Position numbers and translations under genes: made by a program
Assembly (NCBI GenBank): GCA_900553515.1
Contig: USDN01000014.1
Location: 1-54,641 of the forward strand
DNA from: an uncultured Blautia sp.
Lineage (GTDB): Bacteria; Bacillota; Clostridia; Lachnospirales; Lachnospiraceae
DNA length: 54,641 nucleotides
Direction of reading: 5' to 3'
Part shown: positions 32,799 to 41,919 of the stretch, one piece after another
Position numbering within the stretch: position 1 is the first letter of the stretch
Layout: each line of letters starts with the position of its first letter
Notes under the pieces: generated by a model
The model's database searches: none
Told to the model about the DNA's origin: nothing
What the model saw: only the letters and a program-made list of their open reading frames with translations

Positions 32799-32826
32799 AT
32801 TATACCATCAACTAAATCGCTTTCAA
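32799..32826 (-). promoter_or_regulatory. Promoter of the fic gene
   Basis: Minus strand TTGAAA (32821-32826), 16 bases, TATAAT (32799-32804). Confidence 0.65.
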
Positions 32827-32856
32827 TACCCAGAATATAAAAGAACTGCAACAATC

Positions 32857-32883
32857 AAGGCACAGGAATCATTCCTGTGCCTT
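32857..32883 (-). terminator. Hairpin after the EF-G paralogue
   Basis: AAGGCACAGGAAT / ATTCCTGTGCCTT, 13-pair stem, one-base nominal loop (real loop larger). Weak T-run (TTGATTGTTG), so termination is likely but not certain. Confidence 0.6.
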
Positions 32884-32921
32884 AAAATATCTCACCCGAT
32901 CATCTGACAGGGGGCTGTTTT

Positions 32922-35015
32922 TTATTTATCTTCTGCTCCGTCAACCTTGGATGCCCTTGCCTCGATCTCCTTCTTCTGGATATCTGCAGGAGCCTGCTCA
33001 TAACGAGCGAACTCATAGGAGAAGTCTCCGCTTCCGCCGGTCATGGAACGAAGGTCTGTAGAATATCCATAGATTTCCAGCATCGGAACATCTGCTTCAA
33101 TCACGGTATTTCCATTATGATCCGGATTCATTCCCAGTACACGTCCGCGGCGTTTGTTCAGGTCGCCCATAACGTCACCGGTATATTTGTCCGGAACAGT
33201 CACTTTCATGCTGACGATTGGCTCAAGGAGAACCGGAGATGCATCCATAAAGCCCTTCTTGAAAGCAAGAATCGTAGCCATTTTAAATGCCATCTCTGAG
33301 GAGTCTACCGGATGGTAAGATCCGTCATAAAGGGTTGCCTTTACACCTACAACCGGATAAGCGGCAAGAGGTCCCCTGGTAACGCATTCCTGAAGTCCCT
33401 TTTCTACAGCCGGGAAGTAGTTCTTCGGAACAGCGCCGCCCACAACAACCTGCTCAAATTCAAATGGAGTCTCCAGATCACCGGACGGCTCAAAGCGCAT
33501 CTTAACGTGACCATACTGGCCATGTCCGCCGGACTGTTTTTTATGCTTGCCTTCCACATCAGAATTCTTGCGGATGGTCTCGCGGAACGGAACCTTCGGT
33601 TTGGAAAGTTCAATATCTACTTTATAACGTTCTTTCAGTTTATTTACCACAATATCAAGATGCTGGTCGCCCATACCATAGAGAAGTGTCTGTCTGTTGG
33701 CAGAATCGTTCTCAGCACGAAGGGTCTTATCCTCGCTTGTCATCTTTGCAAGAGCCTGAGAGATCTTATCCTCATCGCCTTTATTCAGAGCTTTATATCT
33801 CTTGCATGTATATGGTGTGGAGATCACTGCCTTTGGATAGAGAACAGGCATTGCCTTAGTTGCAAGGCTGTCGCCGGTCTGCACGCTGCCCAGTTTGGCA
33901 ATGGCGCCGATATCGCCGGCATGAAGTTCCGAAACTTCATAGGGTTTGGAGCCTTCCAGAACATACAGCTTGTTCAGACGTTCTTCTTCGCCCTTCTCCA
34001 CATTCAGAAGAGTATCGTCGGATTTAACAACACCGGAAACTACTTTAATAAGAGAATATTTGCCAAGGAAAGGATCTACGATCGTTTTCCATACATATGC
34101 TGATTTTGCTTTGGCAAAATCATAATTTGCTTCAAAGATCTCGTTTGTTTTCTGGGAAATTCCGTTGCAGGAACGTTTGTCCGGGCTGGGGAAGTAGCCG
34201 CAGATATCGTCCAGAAGGTTGGATACGCCTCTTAAGCTCACAGGAGCGCCCATGCATACCGGAACAATGCTTCCATCCTGTACGTTCATGGCAAGAGCTG
34301 CGGAAACCTCTGTTACAGAGAATTCGTCTCCCTCAAAGTAACGGTCCATAAATTCTTCGCTTGTCTCAGCTACGGATTCCATCAGAATATCATGATATTT
34401 CTCAAGATACTCGTTCAGGTATTCAGGAATTTCACATTCCTGTTTTTTACCTTTGTCAATATATTTTCTTCCGGCCTGTTTTACAACATTTACATAGCCG
34501 ACAAATTTACCGTCTTCACGGATCGGGAAATGCAGCGGAGCGATCTTTTTGCCGTAAAGCTCAGTCAGTTCCTCTACGACTTTACGATAGCTGACATCAT
34601 CTATATCCATATCTGTTACAAAAAACATACGCGGAAGTTTATATTTTTCGCACAGGTCCCATGCCTTCTGAGTTCCTACCTGAACTCCGGCCTTACCGGA
34701 AACAACGATGATCGCTGCATCTGCTGCGCTGACAGCTTCTTCTACCTCGCCTACAAAATCAAAGTATCCAGGAGTGTCAAGGATATTGATCTTTACTTTA
34801 TCCCACGGAACAGGAACCAAAGAAGTAGAAATTGAAAAATGTCTCTTGATTTCCTCTTTATCAAAATCGCTGACTGTATTCCCATCTTCCACTCTGCCTA
34901 AACGGCTTGTCATTCCCGCAAGATATGCCATTGCCTCTGCCAGTGTAGTTTTGCCGGATCCTCCGTGACCTAATAGGACTACATTTCTGATTCGGTCAGT
35001 TCTATAAACGTCCAT
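32922..35015 (-). CDS. EF-G paralogue (EF-G2-like translational GTPase)
   Basis: A 697-residue protein with the five-domain EF-G layout; G domain then domain II, III, IV (GGHGQYGHV loop region) and V. G1 is GHGGSGKTT. Two core GTPase motifs are altered: DTPGYFDF has Y84 where EF-G has the catalytic His, and the guanine-specificity NKxD is replaced by T134-DMD. Such variants are known in a Firmicutes EF-G-like subfamily of unclear role. Not a tetracycline-protection protein on motif evidence. ATG 35015 follows AGGGAGG. Single gene with promoter at 35050-35078. Confidence 0.9.
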   Translation of the reverse strand: MDVYRTDRIRNVVLLGHGGSGKTTLAEAMAYLAGMTSRLGRVEDGNTVSDFDKEEIKRHFSISTSLVPVPWDKVKINILDTPGYFDFVGEVEEAVSAADAAIIVVSGKAGVQVGTQKAWDLCEKYKLPRMFFVTDMDIDDVSYRKVVEELTELYGKKIAPLHFPIREDGKFVGYVNVVKQAGRKYIDKGKKQECEIPEYLNEYLEKYHDILMESVAETSEEFMDRYFEGDEFSVTEVSAALAMNVQDGSIVPVCMGAPVSLRGVSNLLDDICGYFPSPDKRSCNGISQKTNEIFEANYDFAKAKSAYVWKTIVDPFLGKYSLIKVVSGVVKSDDTLLNVEKGEEERLNKLYVLEGSKPYEVSELHAGDIGAIAKLGSVQTGDSLATKAMPVLYPKAVISTPYTCKRYKALNKGDEDKISQALAKMTSEDKTLRAENDSANRQTLLYGMGDQHLDIVVNKLKERYKVDIELSKPKVPFRETIRKNSDVEGKHKKQSGGHGQYGHVKMRFEPSGDLETPFEFEQVVVGGAVPKNYFPAVEKGLQECVTRGPLAAYPVVGVKATLYDGSYHPVDSSEMAFKMATILAFKKGFMDASPVLLEPIVSMKVTVPDKYTGDVMGDLNKRRGRVLGMNPDHNGNTVIEADVPMLEIYGYSTDLRSMTGGSGDFSYEFARYEQAPADIQKKEIEARASKVDGAEDK

Positions 35016-35049
35016 ATGTAATACCTCCCTGTTTGTCTGATATGTTCAT

Positions 35050-35078
35050 ATTCTACTAAAATTTCATAGGTTTTTCAA
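35050..35078 (-). promoter_or_regulatory. Promoter of the EF-G paralogue
   Basis: Minus strand TTGAAA (35073-35078), 17 bases, TAGAAT (35050-35055). Confidence 0.7.
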
Positions 35079-35157
35079 GTATTTTATATAATTTTAACAA
35101 CTTTTTTTGATGAAATAATGTGAAAATTTCATGAATTTTTACATTTTCCCCTTGTAT

Positions 35158-35186
35158 TTGACTTTTTTCTTCTTATCTTTTAAAAT
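35158..35186 (+). promoter_or_regulatory. Promoter of tyrA-aroA
   Basis: TTGACT (35158-35163), 17 bases, TAAAAT (35181-35186), 38 bases before the start. Confidence 0.75.
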
Positions 35187-35224
35187 ATGAGTATATTTTT
35201 TCTTGGGAAAGGATCACTACAGAT

Positions 35225-36316
35225 ATGAAAACCATTGGTTTTATCGGCCTCGGTCTTATCGGAGGCTCTATTGCAAAAACGATCCGAAAGGTTCATCCGG
35301 ATTATCATATCCTGGCATATGCCAGACACAGGGAAACGCTGGCTGCCGCGCTGAACAGCGGTGTCATTGACGGTGTGCTGGAGGAAAAAGACGAAAGATA
35401 TCATAACTGCGACTATATTTTTCTCTGCGCTCCCGTAGAGTACAATATCCAATACCTGAAATATTTAAAAGATGTTATTTCAGATGAATGTATCATCACA
35501 GATGCAGGAAGTGTCAAAGGTCCCATCCATCAGGCAGTAGAAGAAATCGGTCTTGACCACAATTTTATCGGCGGACATCCTATGGCAGGCTCAGAACGTT
35601 CCGGCTTTGCCAACTCCTCTGATCACCTGCTGGAAAATGCCTATTATATCCTGACCCCGGGAGGTGAAGTCCCCTTAAATAAGCTTACGGAGTTTTCAGA
35701 GCTTATCGACTCTCTGGGAGCTATCCCCATGGTGCTTACTGCTGAAGAGCACGACTTTATCACAGCCGGGGTCAGTCATCTTCCCCACATTATCGCATCC
35801 TCACTGGTAAATCTGGTAAGCTCGCTCGATAATGATGCAGAATACATGAAGACCATTGCAGCAGGCGGTTTCCGGGATATTACCAGGATCGCGTCCTCCT
35901 CCCCCATTATGTGGCAGCAGATCTGTCTGGAAAACACCAGAAATATTTCCGCGGTACTGGACGAATATATCCGTATGCTGATCCAGATCCGGTGTTCCAT
36001 TGACAACAAAGAAGCGGATCAGTTGTATCAGCTTTTTGCCGTCTCCAGAGATTACCGTGATTCCATAGATGTAACTTCAAAAGGCTCTATCACCAGAGCA
36101 TACGTCCTCTATCTTGATATCGTTGATGAGGCCGGAGGGATCGCCACCATTGCGACGCTCCTTGCCATGGATAACATCAGCATCAAAAATATCGGCATCA
36201 TCCATAACCGGGAATTTGAACAGGGCGTGCTGAAAATAGAGTTTTATGAAGAAGACGCCATGAATCGGGCAAACGCTCTTTTAAAGAAACGAAACTATAT
36301 TGTTTATGAACGGTAG
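35225..36316 (+). CDS. tyrA: Prephenate dehydrogenase
   Basis: Oxidatively decarboxylates prephenate to 4-hydroxyphenylpyruvate for tyrosine synthesis. 363 residues: N-terminal Rossmann fold with GLGLIGGS (~8-15), catalytic/substrate segments GGHPMAGSER and GVSHLPHI, a helical dimerisation domain, and a C-terminal ACT domain (~295-363) likely sensing tyrosine. First gene of a pair with aroA, which starts nine bases after its stop. Confidence 0.95.
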   Translation: MKTIGFIGLGLIGGSIAKTIRKVHPDYHILAYARHRETLAAALNSGVIDGVLEEKDERYHNCDYIFLCAPVEYNIQYLKYLKDVISDECIITDAGSVKGPIHQAVEEIGLDHNFIGGHPMAGSERSGFANSSDHLLENAYYILTPGGEVPLNKLTEFSELIDSLGAIPMVLTAEEHDFITAGVSHLPHIIASSLVNLVSSLDNDAEYMKTIAAGGFRDITRIASSSPIMWQQICLENTRNISAVLDEYIRMLIQIRCSIDNKEADQLYQLFAVSRDYRDSIDVTSKGSITRAYVLYLDIVDEAGGIATIATLLAMDNISIKNIGIIHNREFEQGVLKIEFYEEDAMNRANALLKKRNYIVYER

Positions 36317-36325
36317 GTGTTTATT

Positions 36326-37600
36326 ATGAAAATAAAGAAGCAGACCAGACTGAGAGGAACTCTTACAGTTCCGGGAGATAAATCCATTTCCCACAGAGCT
36401 GTGATGTTCGGCGCTCTTGCAGAAGGAACCACAAGGATTTCTCATTTTCTGGAAGGAGCCGACTGTCTCTCTACGATCTCCTGTTTCCGCAAAATGGGGA
36501 TTGAAATAGAAAAGAACCAGGAGCAGATCCTTGTCCACGGAAAAGGACTGCACGGGCTGCAGGCTCCTTCCGGTATTCTGAATGTCGGAAACAGCGGCAC
36601 CACAACAAGACTGATCTCCGGAATCCTTGCAGGTCAGCGCTTTTCCTCAGAGCTTGACGGGGACGCTTCCATCCGTACCCGTCCTATGAAAAGGATCATG
36701 ACGCCTCTTGCTTCCATGGGGGCTGATATTACAAGCAGAAACAACAATGGCTGCGCTCCTCTTATAATTACCGGAAAGCCGCTTCATGCAGTCCATTATG
36801 GCTCTCCGGTGGCATCCGCTCAGGTAAAATCCTGTGTGCTTCTTGCGGGAATGTATGCAGACAGCATCACCAGTGTAACGGAACCTTTTCTTTCCAGAAA
36901 TCATACCGAGATCATGCTGAATTATTTTGGCGCAAAGGTTACTTCCACAGGGACTTCCGCCGCCATCTGTCCGGAACCTGCACTGGAAGCCCGTGATATT
37001 GTTGTACCCGGGGATATTTCTTCTGCCGCCTATTTCATTGCAGCGGGTCTTCTTACTCCAAACAGTGAGATCCTTCTGAAAAATGTGGGGATCAATCCTA
37101 CCCGGGCCGGGATCCTTAAGGTCTGTCAGTCCATGGGAGCTGATATTACGCTTCTTAACAAAAATCCTGAGGGAGAACCTACTGCGGATCTCCTGATCCG
37201 CACAAGTTCTCTGAAAGGAACTGTCATTGAGGGAGCCGATATCCCTGCTCTGATCGATGAAATCCCCATGATCGCTGTAATGGCTGCTTTTGCCCGGGGC
37301 ACTACCATTATCCGGGATGCTCAGGAACTGAAAGTCAAGGAATCCGACCGTATTGCCGTAATGGTAGATAACCTGAAACGTATGGGCGCAGATATTGAGG
37401 GAACCGATGACGGAATGATCATTCATGGAGGCAGACCGCTCCACGGAGCAGTGATCGACTCTCATCTTGACCACAGAGTGGCTATGTCCTTTGCAGTTGC
37501 AGGAACCATCTGTGAAGGAGAAATGGAGATCCAGGGAGCTGAATGCGTGGATATTTCCTATCCGGGATTTTATAAAGATCTGTATCTCTGCGGAAAGTAA
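36326..37600 (+). CDS. aroA: 3-phosphoshikimate 1-carboxyvinyltransferase (EPSP synthase)
   Basis: Joins PEP and shikimate-3-phosphate in the chorismate pathway. Start at ATG 36326 (behind TAGGTG), 424 residues; an in-frame GTG nine bases upstream directly follows the tyrA stop and is less likely. Motifs: GDKSISHRA, GNSGTTTRL (PEP pocket of the B. subtilis-type class), RTRPM, VKESDRI and DHRVAMSF. Co-transcribed with tyrA. Confidence 0.95.
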   Translation: MKIKKQTRLRGTLTVPGDKSISHRAVMFGALAEGTTRISHFLEGADCLSTISCFRKMGIEIEKNQEQILVHGKGLHGLQAPSGILNVGNSGTTTRLISGILAGQRFSSELDGDASIRTRPMKRIMTPLASMGADITSRNNNGCAPLIITGKPLHAVHYGSPVASAQVKSCVLLAGMYADSITSVTEPFLSRNHTEIMLNYFGAKVTSTGTSAAICPEPALEARDIVVPGDISSAAYFIAAGLLTPNSEILLKNVGINPTRAGILKVCQSMGADITLLNKNPEGEPTADLLIRTSSLKGTVIEGADIPALIDEIPMIAVMAAFARGTTIIRDAQELKVKESDRIAVMVDNLKRMGADIEGTDDGMIIHGGRPLHGAVIDSHLDHRVAMSFAVAGTICEGEMEIQGAECVDISYPGFYKDLYLCGK

Positions 37601-37640
37601 TTTTCCCACAGAATCATTCAAAAACTTAATCATACATATA

Positions 37641-37710
37641 AGAAAAGGCAGATCACAGCGCTTTTCAGGACTTCCCTAAGGAGGTACAGCGCAGGATCTG
37701 CCTTTTTCTT
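37641..37710. terminator. Multi-stem terminator between aroA and the acetyltransferase
   Basis: GGCAGATC / GATCTGCC (37647-37654, 37695-37702), TTTTT after the plus-strand arm and TTTTCTT after the minus one. Inside are GCGCT / AGCGC and ACTTCC / GGAGGT stems, an unusually elaborate structure. Works for convergent transcripts. Confidence 0.8.
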
Positions 37711-38191
37711 ATATAAGTTTCTTCTCCATATTGTAAGACTGAATCTGAAATCCAACGCTTTGGTAAAATGCCAGAGCTCCCTTATTAAAACTCCAGACTT
37801 TCAGATCGATCCGGGCACATTCTTCCTCTTCAGCCTTTGCAGCCAGATATTCATACAATCTTTTTGCGGTTCCTTTTCTGCGGCAGTCCTGTTCCACATA
37901 AAGAGCATCCACAAAGAACGTACGATTTCTGTGAAGCATGGGATTAACGGGAGTTATCTTTCGTTTTGCAATCAGAAAGCCAGTCAGTCGTCCGTCTTCT
38001 TCTGCACAAATCATAATATGATCCGGATCTGCCAGCATTTTCGAATACTCTTCTTTCGGAAAAATGTCTTTCATCTCTTTATAAATATCCGGTCTTCCCT
38101 CCACATGTTCACTGTGAAGCATCTGATAACCTCTGTTTACAATTGCATAATCATTATATATTAAATTTCTGATCTTAATTTTCTCTGTCAT
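37709..38191 (-). CDS. GNAT-family acetyltransferase
   Basis: A 160-residue acetyltransferase; start at ATG 38191 preferred (a frame 48 bases longer lacks a ribosome site; AGAAGGAT is near this one). Motif A contains the acetyl-CoA-binding QDCRRKGTAKRLYEYL. The TFFVDALYVEQ strand precedes it. Substrate unknown; probably a small amine or protein N-terminus. Monocistronic. Confidence 0.88.
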   Translation of the reverse strand: MTEKIKIRNLIYNDYAIVNRGYQMLHSEHVEGRPDIYKEMKDIFPKEEYSKMLADPDHIMICAEEDGRLTGFLIAKRKITPVNPMLHRNRTFFVDALYVEQDCRRKGTAKRLYEYLAAKAEEEECARIDLKVWSFNKGALAFYQSVGFQIQSYNMEKKLI

Positions 38192-38288
38192 TTTTTCTAT
38201 CCTTCTTTCTGATGTTTTTATATAGTTACACTGTTCCATATTACAGAAAACACTCTATCCCTTCCTGTATTTGTCAGAAAAATAACGC

Positions 38289-38317
38289 TTGACATCCCAT
38301 AATTTTCCATGTATATT
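38289..38317 (+). promoter_or_regulatory. Promoter of the D-lactate dehydrogenase gene
   Basis: TTGACA (38289-38294), 17 bases, TATATT (38312-38317). Confidence 0.8.
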
Positions 38318-38359
38318 TCAACTAACTTATACATATACCAAAAAGAAAAGGAGGCTGCC

Positions 38360-39349
38360 ATGAAAATATTATTTTACGGTGCAAAAGACTACGACCAGCA
38401 TTTCTTTGATAAGCTGGCTCCCGAATATCCGGGAATCACTTTTAAATTTATCGAAGCCAATCTTTATGAAGAAACCGCATCACTTGCCGGAGGCTACGAC
38501 GGGATCTGTGCCTTTGTAAATGCAGATATCAGCACTCCTGTTATGGAAACCCTCCATACCCAGGGCATTAAGCTGATCCTGATGCGATGTGCCGGATATA
38601 ACAACGTAGATCTCAAAACTGCAGAAAAATACGGGATCAAGGTTCTCCGCGTTCCCGGTTATTCTCCGGAGGCAGTGGCAGAACATGCCATGGCTCTTGT
38701 CCTCACTGCCAACCGCCACACCCACAAAGCTTATATCAAGTGCAGGGAGAATAATTTTGCCCTGAACGGGCTTATGGGGGTAAATCTGTTTCACAAAACA
38801 GCAGGAATCGTTGGAACCGGAAAGATCGGCCTTGCCATGGCAAGGATCTGCCGCGGCTTCGGTATGAGGGTCATCGCCTACGATCTTTATCCAGACAGGG
38901 AACTGGATTTTCTGGAATATGTATCTCTGGACGAGCTTCTGCGTACAAGCGATCTGATCAGTCTCCACTGTCCTCTCACAGAAGAAACCCATCACCTCAT
39001 CAACGAGGAGTCTATTGCAAAAATGAAGGACGGGGTAATTCTTGTAAATACCTCCAGGGGCGGCCTGATCTGTACGGATGATCTGATCGCCGGAATCCGG
39101 GATCATAAATTCTTTGCAGTAGGTCTTGATGTCTATGAAGAAGAATCGGATCTTGTATATGAAGATATGTCAGAACGGATCTTACAAAGCTCCACCATCC
39201 AGAGGCTTCTGTCCTTCCCCAATGTTGCCATGACTTCTCATCAGGGATTTTTCACCGATGAAGCGCTGACCAATATCGCAGAAACAACCCTCCAGAATGC
39301 TGCTGCATTCCGTGACGGTCAGATTCTGAAAAATGAAGTAAAACTTTAA
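38360..39349 (+). CDS. ldhA: D-lactate dehydrogenase (2-hydroxyacid dehydrogenase family)
   Basis: Reduces pyruvate to D-lactate with NADH. Start at ATG 38360 behind AAAAGGAGG; 329 residues. NAD site GIVGTGKIGLAMAR (GxGxxG), catalytic Arg in NTSRGGL, Glu in VYEEESD region and His in TSHQGFF. Closest by memory to fermentative D-LDH (LdhA/VanH type). Together with pyruvate formate-lyase in this window it points to mixed-acid fermentation. Single gene with its own promoter and terminator. Confidence 0.9.
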   Translation: MKILFYGAKDYDQHFFDKLAPEYPGITFKFIEANLYEETASLAGGYDGICAFVNADISTPVMETLHTQGIKLILMRCAGYNNVDLKTAEKYGIKVLRVPGYSPEAVAEHAMALVLTANRHTHKAYIKCRENNFALNGLMGVNLFHKTAGIVGTGKIGLAMARICRGFGMRVIAYDLYPDRELDFLEYVSLDELLRTSDLISLHCPLTEETHHLINEESIAKMKDGVILVNTSRGGLICTDDLIAGIRDHKFFAVGLDVYEEESDLVYEDMSERILQSSTIQRLLSFPNVAMTSHQGFFTDEALTNIAETTLQNAAAFRDGQILKNEVKL

Positions 39350-39354
39350 AGAAT

Positions 39355-39414
39355 AAACTCTCCGGCGTTCCTTTATCATGGAAATACCTGTGAAAAGGAA
39401 CACCGGAGAGTTTT
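39355..39414. terminator. Terminator between ldhA and nfo
   Basis: AAACTCTCCGGCGTTCC / GGAACACCGGAGAGTTT with one mismatch; T-runs outwards on both strands, so probably bidirectional. Confidence 0.88.
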
Positions 39415-39429
39415 ACATCTGATCTGTCA

Positions 39430-40263
39430 TCATTTATCAAATGCTTCTCTGAGTACAGCAATCTCCCTGGTCCATCCCGCATCATCATTAGGGGTTTCCA
39501 GAATAAAAGGAATCCCCACAAGAGCAGGATGACGGATCACACGCACCAGAGCTTCCAGACCGATTTCTCCTTCTCCGATCCTGGCATGGCGGTCTTTATG
39601 ACTTCCCATTCCGTTCAGGCTGTCATTCAGGTGGACCGCCTTCAATCGCGAAAGTCCGATCACCTGATCAAATTCCTTCAGTACGCCGTCCAGGTCATTG
39701 ACAATATCATAGCCTCCATCCCATACATGACAGGTATCCAGACACACTCCCATTTTGTGGTCCTTTTCAACCAGATCAAGAACAGAACGGATCTCCTGGA
39801 AATTTCTTCCTACCTCAGAACCTTTTCCTGCCATGGTTTCCAGAAGCACCGTAGTGGTCTGCTCTTCTGTAAGAACATCGTTCAGGATCTCCGCGATCTT
39901 TTGGATTCCGGTTTCTGCTCCCTGACCCACATGACTTCCCGGATGAAAATTATAATAATTTCCCGGTGTATGTTCCATTCGTTTCAGATCATCTGCCATC
40001 GTATTTCTGGCAAAATCTCTCAGGTCTTCTTTGGCCGCACAGCAGTTCATGGTATAGGGGGCATGGGCAACGATTTTTCCAAATCCATGCTCTCCTGCCA
40101 GCTGCAGAAATTCTTCCACATCTTTTTCATCTATGGCTTTGGCATTTCCCCCACGGGGATTTCTGGTAAAAAACGCGAACGTATTTCCTCCGTTTTTAAT
40201 CATCTGCTGCGCCATCTTTTTATATCCCTTGGAAGAAGTTGTATGATTTCCGATATATAACAT
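39430..40263 (-). CDS. nfo: Endonuclease IV (AP endonuclease)
   Basis: Cuts at abasic sites in base excision repair, using a trinuclear zinc centre. Start at ATG 40263 (MLYIGNHTTSSKG), matching the family opening and 9 bases after GGAG; an ATG five codons earlier is possible. 277 residues, with ligand motifs AHAPYTMN, NFHPGSH, LLETMAGKG, CLDTCH, HLNDS and GEGEIG. Divergent from capA. Confidence 0.93.
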   Translation of the reverse strand: MLYIGNHTTSSKGYKKMAQQMIKNGGNTFAFFTRNPRGGNAKAIDEKDVEEFLQLAGEHGFGKIVAHAPYTMNCCAAKEDLRDFARNTMADDLKRMEHTPGNYYNFHPGSHVGQGAETGIQKIAEILNDVLTEEQTTTVLLETMAGKGSEVGRNFQEIRSVLDLVEKDHKMGVCLDTCHVWDGGYDIVNDLDGVLKEFDQVIGLSRLKAVHLNDSLNGMGSHKDRHARIGEGEIGLEALVRVIRHPALVGIPFILETPNDDAGWTREIAVLREAFDK

Positions 40264-40362
40264 TTCTTTTTTCTCCATCTTCTGTATTTATCCCTGAAAA
40301 TTTATTTCCTCAGAACATATTTATTATATCAGAAAATACTCTTTTCAAAAAGAGGAAATCTA

Positions 40363-40391
40363 TTGACGAAATTTCCAAAAATATCTATACT
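40363..40391 (+). promoter_or_regulatory. Promoter of the CapA-like gene
   Basis: TTGACG (40363-40368), 17 bases, TATACT (40386-40391), about 71 bases before the start. Confidence 0.75.
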
Positions 40392-40461
40392 TTTAATAAA
40401 TACAGTTTTTTATAATCTGAGAAACAGATTGTTTATTTTACAAAAGATAAGGAGTATGCAT

Positions 40462-41844
40462 ATGAATCAGCCATCTTCCAATCGTCCCGGCAGAAAATCC
40501 ACAGGACAGAAATCCTCCCCTCCTCCCGGAGTTCCCCGGACTTCCTCACATAAAGGTTCATTATCCGGAAAGAAAAGAGCGTCTTCCCGCCGCAGGAACG
40601 TTTATCGTAAATCCCGTTATTATCGCCAACGCCAGAAACGTCTTCTCCTTGCCGGCGGAATGGGACTGATCCTCCTGATTATCCTGCTTGTTTTTGCAGT
40701 CCGAAGCTGCATCGATAAAAAAACTAATCCGACAAGTGCACAGGCTGATCAAACAGAAGGGCTGATCGGCTCTGGAAAAGCTGATCCAGACGAAAACGAC
40801 TCTTCTGCTGATACAGAATCTGATCCACAAAAAAACTCCGTTCTCCCGGCAGAACCAGTTTCCCTCACCGTCAGTGTCGTAGGAGACTGTACTCTTGGAA
40901 CAGATGAAAATTTTGATTACGACACCAGTCTGAATGCTTATTACGAAAATTATGGTTCTGAATATTTTTTCCGTAATGTAAAAAGTATTTTTTCCGCCGA
41001 TGATCTGACCATTGCCAATTTTGAGGGAACACTTACGGATTCTGAGGAGAGAGAAGAAAAACAGTTTGCCTTTAAAGCCCCTGCGGAATTTTCCAGTATT
41101 CTCTCTGATGGTGCGGTGGAGGCTGTCACGCTGGCCAACAACCACAGCCACGATTACGGGGAACAGGGGTTTGCCGATACCCTGGCAGCTCTCGATCAGG
41201 AAGACATCACCCACTTTGGATATGATGAAACTGCTGTCATAGAAGTAAAAGGAATCAAAGTCGGTCTTGTAGGAATTTATGAACTGAAGGATCATCTGGA
41301 GCGGACAGAACAATTGAAACAGAATATCGCCAAAGTAAAAGAACAAGGAGCTGTCATCACGATCGTGATCTTCCACTGGGGCAATGAAAAAGAAGAAGTC
41401 CCGGATTCCAACCAGACGACTCTTGGACGTCTTGCTATTGATGAAGGTGCTGATCTGGTCTGCGGTCACCATCCGCATGTTCTCCAGGGTATTGAAACCT
41501 ATAAAGGAAAGAATATTGTATACAGCCTTGGAAACTTCTGTTTTGGCGGAAATTCCTATCCAAGCGACATGGACAGCATGATCTTCCAGCAGACCTTTAC
41601 TGTAGATAAAAATGGAGTTTCTGCAGATAATACTATAAATATCATTCCTTGTTCCATCTCTTCTGATTACGATTATAATAATTATCAGCCTACTCCTGCA
41701 GAAGGAGACGAGGCTGATCGGATCATGGATAAAATTAAAGAAAGAAGTTCCTGGATCACTCCAGCCAGCACAGAAGACATGGGTTCCTCTGTAAATGAGG
41801 AAAAATCCGATTCCAGCGAAAACGATGAGGATGCTTCTGAATAA
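40462..41844 (+). CDS. CapA-family membrane-anchored metallophosphatase-like protein
   Basis: A 460-residue CapA/PgsA-like (poly-gamma-glutamate synthesis type) protein. The start is taken at ATG 40462, seven bases after AAGGAG; an ATG two codons earlier is too close to the ribosome site. A basic N-terminus precedes one transmembrane helix (RLLLAGGMGLILLIILLVFAV, ~53-73), then a Ser/Asp-rich linker and the extracytoplasmic domain with VVGDCTLGTDENF, NFEGTL, ANNHSHDYGEQG, HWGNEKEE and GHHPHVLQGIE. Single gene; other PGA genes are absent, so it may act on cell-surface polymers. Ends in an acidic tail. Confidence 0.88.
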   Translation: MNQPSSNRPGRKSTGQKSSPPPGVPRTSSHKGSLSGKKRASSRRRNVYRKSRYYRQRQKRLLLAGGMGLILLIILLVFAVRSCIDKKTNPTSAQADQTEGLIGSGKADPDENDSSADTESDPQKNSVLPAEPVSLTVSVVGDCTLGTDENFDYDTSLNAYYENYGSEYFFRNVKSIFSADDLTIANFEGTLTDSEEREEKQFAFKAPAEFSSILSDGAVEAVTLANNHSHDYGEQGFADTLAALDQEDITHFGYDETAVIEVKGIKVGLVGIYELKDHLERTEQLKQNIAKVKEQGAVITIVIFHWGNEKEEVPDSNQTTLGRLAIDEGADLVCGHHPHVLQGIETYKGKNIVYSLGNFCFGGNSYPSDMDSMIFQQTFTVDKNGVSADNTINIIPCSISSDYDYNNYQPTPAEGDEADRIMDKIKERSSWITPASTEDMGSSVNEEKSDSSENDEDASE

Positions 41845-41850
41845 ATCACA

Positions 41851-41919
41851 AAAAAAGTACGGTATCTGCCGGATTTGGAAAACCTGTTTTTCCAAATCCG
41901 GCAGATACCGCATTTTTTT
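41851..41919. terminator. Very long perfect bidirectional terminator
   Basis: A 22-pair perfect inverted repeat (41861-41882 and 41888-41909) with a five-base loop, T-run on the plus strand (CATTTTTTTAA) and on the minus strand (ACTTTTTTTG). Ends both capA and yccF transcripts. Confidence 0.9.

Noticed and set aside
32922..35015. Tetracycline-protection protein (Tet(M)-like)
   Set aside because: General EF-G-like sequence with altered GTPase motifs; none of the Tet(M) landmarks were recognised and no mobile context is present.
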